Assembly: GCA_050953725.1 (NCBI GenBank)
Contig: JBMNNB010000003.1
Location: 62,001 to 126,000, forward strand
Source of the DNA: DTU053 sp012520115
Lineage (GTDB): Bacteria; Bacillota; Clostridia; Oscillospirales; Acutalibacteraceae
Length of the DNA stretch: 64,000 nucleotides
Direction: 5' to 3'
The position numbers and the translations under genes are program-made. The number at the start of each line of letters is the position of its first letter. Positions within the stretch are counted from its first letter, which is position 1. Positions 58,586-64,000 of the stretch are shown here, piece by piece. The notes under the pieces were generated by a model. It made no database searches. It worked only from the letters and a program-made list of their open reading frames with translations, and was not told the DNA's origin.

Positions 58586-58614
58586 AATATAACACAGACA
58601 TCTTAATCAGTCAA
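58586..58614 (-). promoter_or_regulatory. Promoter of the rpmG-secE-nusG operon
   Basis: Minus strand: TTGACT (58614-58609), 17-base spacer, TATATT (58591-58586), 113 bases before rpmG. CCTCTGC and GCAGAGG in the leader (58544-58577) can form a 7-bp stem. Confidence 0.7.
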
Positions 58615-58706
58615 GCATTTTTTTGAGCTGTTTTATTTTTTGTTGTAAAGTCCGGATTATTATGGCTTTTTAACTTGCATTTAACTTTATTTTACTTCTT
58701 CGCTTT

Positions 58707-58737
58707 GAAAAGGGACACCGCAGGGGTGCCCCTTTTC
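58707..58737 (-). terminator. Terminator of the LysM/G5/M23 gene
   Basis: GAAAAGGG and CACC (58707-58719) pair with GGTG and CCCTTTTC (58725-58737) with one mismatch, 16 bases after the stop. Confidence 0.7.
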
Positions 58738-58752
58738 GTTTTATTGTTATTT

Positions 58753-60498
58753 TTATCTGCCGACATAGGGTGCGGGGTTGACTCTGGCGCCGTTTTTCCA
58801 GACCTCGAAATGCAGGTGGTATCCGCTGGCATTGCCGGTGTTGCCGACCCTCGCTATTGCCTGGCCTGCACTGACTCTCTGGCCTACCCTGACCGAGAAG
58901 GAGCCCTTCTGGCAGTGGGCGTAGAGGGTCTGAAGGCCGTTGCCGTGGCTTATCATTATATAGTATCCCCAGCTGGGATGGTATGTGGCAGTGGTGACGG
59001 TGCCGGAGGCCGCCGCTACGATTATCTTGCCCCTTGTTGAGCCGTTGGGTGCTACGATGTCAAGACCTCTGTGCATTGCACGGCTTCTGTAGCCGTAGCC
59101 GGAGCTTACGGAATATGCGCCGATTACGGGCCATGTCAGCTTTGCTCCCGTGTACTTTGTCGGCTTGCCGCCGCCGGAGGATGAGGAGCCGCCGCTGCTG
59201 TACGTCTTGGTGCCTACCTGGACCCTCTTGTCGATGGGCTCCTTTATGGTTACTCTTGAGATTTCCTCGGTGGAGTATGCCGTGCCGTTTATGTAGGTAA
59301 CAAGGCTTGTAATCTGCTGGGTGCCGTTTACGCCCTCTCTGATGGTCTTTTTCGTGCCCTTGTAGTAGGCGTCCGTTTCGACCTCGACTGTCTTGTATGG
59401 CAGGACCTCTGTTGTGACCTTTATTTTTGCCGTCTTGACCTGAATGAAGGAGACTTCTTCGGAAATGAGAATCTCCCTGCCTATCTGCAGACGCTTTTCG
59501 TCAAGTTCCGGATTAAGCCTTCTTATCTGGGCGGAGGTGACGCCGAACTTCGCAGCGATAGTCGAGATAAGGTCGCCCTCCTCGATTGCATAGTAAAGCT
59601 TGTCCTGCTTCTTTGAGCGAAGCTTCTCTTTAAGCTTTGCTGCGTCCCACATGGTCTCCTCGGTGTCGGGATAAAGACCCTGTACGTATTCGATTTTCTC
59701 CACAAAGCTTACAACGTCGTATTCGCCGCTCTCCTCATAGGGGGCGAGAATACTGTCAAAGACCCGCTTTGCGTCGGTTTCGTTCTTGACGGCGCAGAGG
59801 AAATTGCCGTCGATGTATATGCCGCAGGCGTTTGTGATATTGCTTGCGGAGCTTTCAATCAGCTTGTCCGCTATGGTGTCGGCATCGGTAAGCTGATTTA
59901 TCTTTATAATGGAAAGCGAGAAGACCGGTGCGTCAAGCAGTGCGGAGGATGTGGCGGTGGCCGTATTCACATTGTTTTTGCTTATACCCAGTCTTTCCTT
60001 TGCAATGTCCCTTGCCTCGACGAACACACTTTCGGCGGAAACATAGCCGATTGTTTCGTCGTTGAGATTTATCTCCAATGCGAAGATGACCCTGTTCCAG
60101 TGGTTTACGGTATAGACCAGCACAAAGGCTGCAAGAACGGGCAGAAGCAGATTTAAGAAGTATCTGAACACGAGCCTGTGACGTTTTATTACTCTGAGTA
60201 TGTAATCTAAAGTGATTGACGGTGATTTTTTCGGGTTTGCGAGGATATCCCGCTTTAATCTGTCTGAGGCGTTCTTTACCTCTTTCAAAAACAGCTTCGT
60301 ATCCTGCAACACGGTTCTGAAGGTGCGGAAAACAAAGCCTGCGGCGCCCGAATAAAGCGAGGCGAGTGCCGCAAACATGAACACTACGGGTTTTTTGAGA
60401 ATAAGATATAAGCCCTTCAGGAAACGATAGCCGTATTTAGCGCAATACAGACCCAAAGAGGCAATATAGTCATAGGATTTGTTAAGTATGGTACTCAA
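58753..60498 (-). CDS. LysM-G5-M23 murein peptidase, membrane anchored
   Basis: A 581-residue cell-wall protein. Two hydrophobic segments lie near the N-terminus (KKPVVFMFAALASLYSGAAGFVF and YFLNLLLPVLAAFVLVYTV, the latter a signal anchor near 113-132). A LysM domain (about 303-347, YAIEEGDLISTIAAKFG), a G5 domain (about 350-425, VLPYKTVEVETDAYYKGTK) and a C-terminal M23 LytM peptidase (about 455-581) follow. Zinc ligands are visible in HRGLDIVAP (H-x3-D) and HLHFEVW (H-x-H); TLYAHC carries the catalytic His. All are intact, so it is probably an active endopeptidase for growth or sporulation. TTG start about 6 bases after GGGGAAAG. Confidence 0.92.
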   Translation of the reverse strand: MSTILNKSYDYIASLGLYCAKYGYRFLKGLYLILKKPVVFMFAALASLYSGAAGFVFRTFRTVLQDTKLFLKEVKNASDRLKRDILANPKKSPSITLDYILRVIKRHRLVFRYFLNLLLPVLAAFVLVYTVNHWNRVIFALEINLNDETIGYVSAESVFVEARDIAKERLGISKNNVNTATATSSALLDAPVFSLSIIKINQLTDADTIADKLIESSASNITNACGIYIDGNFLCAVKNETDAKRVFDSILAPYEESGEYDVVSFVEKIEYVQGLYPDTEETMWDAAKLKEKLRSKKQDKLYYAIEEGDLISTIAAKFGVTSAQIRRLNPELDEKRLQIGREILISEEVSFIQVKTAKIKVTTEVLPYKTVEVETDAYYKGTKKTIREGVNGTQQITSLVTYINGTAYSTEEISRVTIKEPIDKRVQVGTKTYSSGGSSSSGGGKPTKYTGAKLTWPVIGAYSVSSGYGYRSRAMHRGLDIVAPNGSTRGKIIVAAASGTVTTATYHPSWGYYIMISHGNGLQTLYAHCQKGSFSVRVGQRVSAGQAIARVGNTGNASGYHLHFEVWKNGARVNPAPYVGR

Positions 60499-60550
60499 AA
60501 GTTCTTTCCCCTTGAAATAAGCTAAAAGGTTACAAAAGAGTTACAAACAG

Positions 60551-60579
60551 ATTATACTACAAGACGACCTGTTTCGCAA
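60551..60579 (-). promoter_or_regulatory. Promoter of the LysM/G5/M23 gene
   Basis: Minus strand: TTGCGA (60579-60574), 17-base spacer, TATAAT (60556-60551), 53 bases before the TTG start. Confidence 0.7.
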
Positions 60580-60613
60580 GCCCATGTTTTTTCCATAATA
60601 ATCTGCGGATTCT

Positions 60614-60646
60614 GACAAAAAAATCAGGGCTGTTACGCCCTGATTT
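60614..60646 (-). terminator. Terminator of the large membrane-protein gene
   Basis: AAATCAGGGC (60621-60630) pairs perfectly with GCCCTGATTT (60637-60646); minus-strand transcription then meets a run of T. Confidence 0.9.
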
Positions 60647-60659
60647 CTGTTTTTATGAT

Positions 60660-62471
60660 TTATGCTTGCGGTGATGAGCGTTTGATGTCCTTTGCCTGGA
60701 TGACCGCTGCCTTTGAATCCTCTGCGGTGATCGTTATATAATCGCCCACATTGAGGATGACGGGCAGGGAGTCAAAGTCGGCTGCGGAGGCGGTGTAGTA
60801 GGAGTCTGAGCCCTGAATCTTTATAAAGTATACCGTATTGCCGCCGATAACCGCAGGTCTGATTTCCGTAATTGCGCCGGAGATTTCCTTTGTTTCGATT
60901 ACGGGGGTATCACCGCCGGAGCTGCCGCCGGGCGCCGAGCCTGTAAGGTTGATGCTTAAGTTTACGCCCCTTGCGGAGAGCTTATTCATATAAGCCATGA
61001 TGCAGGCCTTTAAATCCGGGTTGTCGTCGCTGGGGCTTCTGACAGCGTCGGAGTACTGGTTGACGTTGACCATCGCATAGCTCTTGATAACGTTATTGGT
61101 ATCCTTGAGGGACATGAAGTAGGTTGCCTCGCCGTCAAGGTTTAAAAGCAGCGGGAAGGTTGCCTTCCAACCCTTGTCGGAAACGATACCTTCTGCGGAC
61201 TCCATTGCTGCCATTTCCGTAGCTCCTGTTGTCTGGTAGAAGTAGGCCTGTTTGGTTCTCTGATTGATAAGAACAAAGCCGATTATGGACTGGTCGGAGT
61301 TTGCGGAGGTAACGCCCGTGTACATATAGACGTCGTCGTGGAGGGCAAGGTAGTTATAGCCCTGAGTTGTGAGCTTAACGCCGCTCTGACCGATGATAGA
61401 GTTGAAGAAGCCGTTTGAGAACTTGCCGAAGAAGTTATACTGCTTGACAAGCAAATCTGCGGGGTATATCTGGTCTACCCATGAGAGGCTTTCGCCGTTC
61501 TTTGAGGTGCCCGACTGGATTTCCGCATTGTCGTAATAAACATGCTCGCCGGTAATGGCGTCTACGAATACGGCTCCGATAACATCGTCACCGCCGATAA
61601 GGCCGACCTTTTTGTCAAGCCTCTCGCAGATCCAGTAGGGTCTGCCGTCCTCGTTTATTTCAAGGGCGGGCTGGCCGAACAGGTATGTGGGATAAGACAT
61701 TCTTAGATGACGCTTTAACAGCCTACCGAAGTGCTCTGCCGGTGAGTACTTGATTCCGCCCTCGACCATTATCATGTCGGCTGCCTGTGTGTTCATATTG
61801 ACTATGATATAGCCCGGAAGACCCGAAGTTCTGTTTTTAATCCACTTGAAGATATCGCCGTATCTTAAGGGGAAGACTCTGACGGGGTTCTGCTTGTAGT
61901 TTATCTGGGTCGAATAGGCATAATCGACCTCAAACTGTGACTCAAGGGATTCGAGATAGAGGTCGCCCAAAGTCTTGTCGGCGAGTTTTTCAGCTGCCGC
62001 TGCGTCTATCATCGGGACATTCTTAAAGCCGCTCAGGCTGTCTATAACGGTAACGCTCTTTGAGAAGTCGGTCACCTCCACATTCAGCATCCTGCTGTAT
62101 GCCTTTGCCCTGAAAAGGGTTGCGGATGAGAGATAACCGCCGACGAATATAACGCCGAGTATAACCAGCAGTATTATGGCGACAATGGAATTGCGCTTTA
62201 CATAGGGTACATATTCGGGTCTTATAATTGCCCTTGATGTGACAAGGGAGCTTACAATGTACGAGCCGAATACGATTGCAAGATAGATATAGAACTCGGG
62301 AGCCTTAAAGTTAAGGGGCGGCAACATAAAATAGAAGGCTACTATTGCCGTTATCAGTGTAACCAGAATATTAATGAATGTTTTCAGTCCGGCTCTTTCC
62401 GGAGGGATAACCGTACTGTCGGAAGCACGCTTACCTGCGCCACCGCTGAAATCAACATCAATTCGTGCCAT
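60660..62471 (-). CDS. Conserved clostridial membrane protein of unknown function
   Basis: A 603-residue protein. Three membrane helices lie at about 30-50, 62-82 and 94-116 (FINILVTLITAIVAFYFMLP, FYIYLAIVFGSYIVSSLV, SIVAIILLVILGVIFVGGYL). A large domain of about 400 residues follows that is probably outside the cell, with RYGDIFKWIKNRTSGLPGYI, YSPAEHFGRLLKRHLRMSYP, WICERLDKKVGLIGG and ATFPLLLNLDGEATYFMSL. This type of protein is widespread in Clostridia, sometimes mislabelled as a Tat-signal protein; no function is known to me. A Gly/Ser linker (GSAPGGSSGGDT) joins a small C-terminal beta domain resembling an OB fold. AAAGGAG precedes the ATG. Confidence 0.6.
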   Translation of the reverse strand: MARIDVDFSGGAGKRASDSTVIPPERAGLKTFINILVTLITAIVAFYFMLPPLNFKAPEFYIYLAIVFGSYIVSSLVTSRAIIRPEYVPYVKRNSIVAIILLVILGVIFVGGYLSSATLFRAKAYSRMLNVEVTDFSKSVTVIDSLSGFKNVPMIDAAAAEKLADKTLGDLYLESLESQFEVDYAYSTQINYKQNPVRVFPLRYGDIFKWIKNRTSGLPGYIIVNMNTQAADMIMVEGGIKYSPAEHFGRLLKRHLRMSYPTYLFGQPALEINEDGRPYWICERLDKKVGLIGGDDVIGAVFVDAITGEHVYYDNAEIQSGTSKNGESLSWVDQIYPADLLVKQYNFFGKFSNGFFNSIIGQSGVKLTTQGYNYLALHDDVYMYTGVTSANSDQSIIGFVLINQRTKQAYFYQTTGATEMAAMESAEGIVSDKGWKATFPLLLNLDGEATYFMSLKDTNNVIKSYAMVNVNQYSDAVRSPSDDNPDLKACIMAYMNKLSARGVNLSINLTGSAPGGSSGGDTPVIETKEISGAITEIRPAVIGGNTVYFIKIQGSDSYYTASAADFDSLPVILNVGDYITITAEDSKAAVIQAKDIKRSSPQA

Positions 62472-62537
62472 TAGTTCAACTCCTTTTAATTGTGGGAATG
62501 CCGTTTTGACATTCGGTTTTTCTATCGATTATGTATC

Positions 62538-62566
62538 AGTATACAGTAAAGTACTGCCGAATACAA
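62538..62566 (-). promoter_or_regulatory. Promoter of the large membrane-protein gene
   Basis: Minus strand: TTGTAT (62566-62561), 17-base spacer, TATACT (62543-62538), 67 bases before the start. Confidence 0.6.
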
Positions 62567-62615
62567 GGTAAATTAAGGCTTACAAAATAATTATTGGCAC
62601 TAAGAGTCAGGCTAA

Positions 62616-64000
62616 TCAGCCCTCCGCCGCTGCCTTTTTATTAAGCACATCCTCTGAAAGGGATTTGTTCGAGGGGTCGAAGATGATTTTCATATCCTCA
62701 GTTCTGCCGCAGGTCAGCGTGCCTTCGGTGCATTTGCCCACAAAGCAGCTCGGGCCGTAGCGGTTGAAAATCAAAGGAGAGGTTTCCCTTAATATGCGAA
62801 GCATCTCGATTGCGTGGGCTCTTATTTCCCACTGTGCCCTTGTGCAGGTGCGGAGGCGAAGGAACAGCAGAAGCTCCCTTGCATTCATCGTGACCATTAT
62901 GTCAAGCTTGCTGCCGGACAGTCTTGCATATACAAGCTCCTCGGGGGATACGCCCTTTTCCTTGAGGCGTCTGTGAAGGGTGAACATCCTCTCAAAGGCC
63001 TTTGTGTATATTTCAAGGGCAACCGGGTCCTTTTTTACGGTTGCGGGGACGACATACCTTTTGCCGTCTATGAGCGTATACGGGGGAATCTCTATTGACT
63101 GCATTCTGTGGCGGGCAAAGTGTGTTATCTCCGAAAGTGACACGCCGTTGATTCTGAAGGTATAGACCGCCGCCTCAAGAGAGCGTGGGCGGGAGCAGGC
63201 CAAAACCTTGTCTATGACCGTTTTTACGTTCCTCTCGTCTTCCAGAAGCTCATCGATTGCACTCAAGGGCAGCTGAGTGGAGGCTGTCAGCGCCGACCTT
63301 GCAACGGTCTTTTCGGCGTCAAGTGTATGTGAAATCAGAACCACGCTCTGCTCGTTTGCCTCCGGGTATCTTGCCGTTTCCTTGCTCTCAAACAGATAGC
63401 TTAAACTCAGCTTGTCGGAAAGCTCAGGCCGCCTTTCAGAGAAGCCTGCGGCGATACCGGGGGTCATTTCGGTAATTTGATTTAAAAGCTGCTCGCCTAA
63501 ATCCTTTATTTCAGGATAGTTTCTGCCCCTGCCGAAAACCGCACTTCTTATGATATTAAGAAGCTCTCTTGCGTTGACCGTGCAGTAGAAATTGCTGAAA
63601 ACGCAGTAGGGTAAAAGGAATCTTGCGTCCTCCTTAGGAACGCCCCTTTCTATGAGGGCATTATAGTCATTAAGGCAGGCTCTTACATTCTTTTTAAACT
63701 CGTCCTGTGAGTAGTCGCCGTCAAGCTCCGGCACATAAAAGCCCATGGAGCCGAAATTAACATACCTTCTCGACTTGACAGTAAAGGAGGCAAGGCGGAA
63801 CTCGATCATAAACTGCTCGGCAAGGATTGAAACATTCCTGAAGGCTATGTTATATACGGTGTGCTCAAGTATCGAGGTGTGATTTGAGCGGGTTACCTTC
63901 TTAATAAGATTTGTGTTCTTTTCGCTGTCGAGGGACTTTTCGAGTATCTCGTGTGTATCGCCCTCCAAGGTAGAAATTCTGCCTGCGGCGGCGGGAATCC
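62616..64000 (-). CDS. Tandem ThyX-domain protein (FAD-dependent thymidylate synthase type), 5' end outside window
   Basis: The frame stays open to the window edge (AAAGRISTLEGDTHEILEK), so the start lies beyond 64000. Two ThyX units can be aligned. Unit 1 has HTSILEHTVYNIAFRNVS, then LAEQFMIEFRLASFTVKSRRYV and NARELLNIIRSAVFGRGRNYPEI. Unit 2 has RSLEAAVYTFRINGVSL, ITHFARHRMQSIEIPPYTLIDGKRYV and NARELLLFLRLRTCTRAQWEI, ending GPSCFVGKCTEGTLTCG. ThyX normally has one such unit of about 220 residues with R-H-R-x-x-S...S-x-R-Y. Unit 2 keeps RHRMQS but not S-G-R-Y; unit 1 keeps S-R-R-Y but has EFRLAS. It may make dTMP from dUMP or be a divergent relative. Confidence 0.8.
   Translation of the reverse strand, partial: IPAAAGRISTLEGDTHEILEKSLDSEKNTNLIKKVTRSNHTSILEHTVYNIAFRNVSILAEQFMIEFRLASFTVKSRRYVNFGSMGFYVPELDGDYSQDEFKKNVRACLNDYNALIERGVPKEDARFLLPYCVFSNFYCTVNARELLNIIRSAVFGRGRNYPEIKDLGEQLLNQITEMTPGIAAGFSERRPELSDKLSLSYLFESKETARYPEANEQSVVLISHTLDAEKTVARSALTASTQLPLSAIDELLEDERNVKTVIDKVLACSRPRSLEAAVYTFRINGVSLSEITHFARHRMQSIEIPPYTLIDGKRYVVPATVKKDPVALEIYTKAFERMFTLHRRLKEKGVSPEELVYARLSGSKLDIMVTMNARELLLFLRLRTCTRAQWEIRAHAIEMLRILRETSPLIFNRYGPSCFVGKCTEGTLTCGRTEDMKIIFDPSNKSLSEDVLNKKAAAEG

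Noticed and set aside
58474..58752. tRNA-Trp or another tRNA next to rpmG-secE
   Set aside because: No cloverleaf-compatible sequence or T-arm GTTCGANNC was found in the gap; only a promoter, a 7-bp stem and a terminator are visible.

Overview
The window looks like chromosomal DNA of an anaerobic Firmicute of class Clostridia, most likely an Oscillospirales/Ruminococcaceae-type gut or rumen organism. This is an inference from gene content: uronate catabolism, a 3D-domain cell-wall protein, RqcH, TrmK, Nif3/YqfO, DegV, an Fe-S type PurF, the secE-nusG-rplK-rplA cluster, a NuoE/NuoF/GltD-type flavin-based bifurcation module, and an rsmG-parB/noc neighbourhood of the kind found near oriC. No rRNA, tRNA, CRISPR array, transposase or phage gene was seen. 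Many promoters are SigA-like, often with an extended -10 (TGN before the hexamer), and TTG starts behind good ribosome binding sites are common.

Layout. 1-4.9 kb: the end of folC, then a uxaB-uxaA-uxaC operon turning galacturonate into 2-keto-3-deoxygluconate. 5.0-6.4 kb: a secreted or membrane 3D-domain protein behind a consensus promoter and a cluster of TTACA/TGTAA palindromes. 6.38-7.9 kb: a strongly G-rich, strand-asymmetric, internally repeated island with no credible gene, between two facing terminators. 8.0-12.2 kb (minus): mnmG-plsY-rsmG-parB/noc. 12.4-16.6 kb: ligA, an RluC/D-type pseudouridine synthase (minus) and a GT2 glycosyltransferase. 16.6-24.4 kb: ileS (type 2, altered HIGH motif), a DUF1858 protein, trmK, nif3, rqcH and rlmB. 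24.4-30.8 kb: a degenerate P-type-ATPase-like membrane protein followed by an MgtC-family protein, convergent with trkA-trkH. 31.1-34.2 kb (minus): an acyl-activating enzyme, an acyl carrier protein and a zinc-ribbon acyltransferase. 34.7-37.4 kb (minus): a lipase-like hydrolase and a GH13 glucosidase. 37.7-42.6 kb: a YjdF-like membrane protein, DegV, a radical SAM protein, a YbjQ protein (minus) and a GH16 glucanase. 42.6-46.6 kb: ispD (minus), purC-purF and a DMT transporter. 46.7-47.1 kb: two very short convergent genes for helix-plus-acidic-tail peptides. 47.4-54.4 kb: a Gfo/Idh/MocA oxidoreductase, mscS (minus) and a three-subunit Stn-like transhydrogenase operon (minus). 54.7-64 kb (minus): a five-bladed beta-propeller glycosidase-like protein, rpmG-secE-nusG-rplK-rplA, a LysM/G5/M23 peptidase, a large conserved membrane protein of unknown function and a tandem ThyX-domain protein running off the end.

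The genes suggest a plant-polysaccharide fermenter. Uronate, glucan and alpha-glucoside use feeds glycolysis. A StnABC-type complex would balance NADH, NADPH and ferredoxin. Cation homeostasis genes (Trk, MgtC and the ATPase-like pseudoenzyme) cluster at 24-31 kb.

The least explained items are the G-rich repeat island, the catalytically dead P-type-ATPase homologue beside MgtC, the convergent micro-peptide pair, the split acyl-ACP synthetase/ACP/acyltransferase cassette, the duplicated ThyX protein and the structured leaders upstream of trkA and the stn operon. All assignments were made by reading the sequence and translations; no database search was run.
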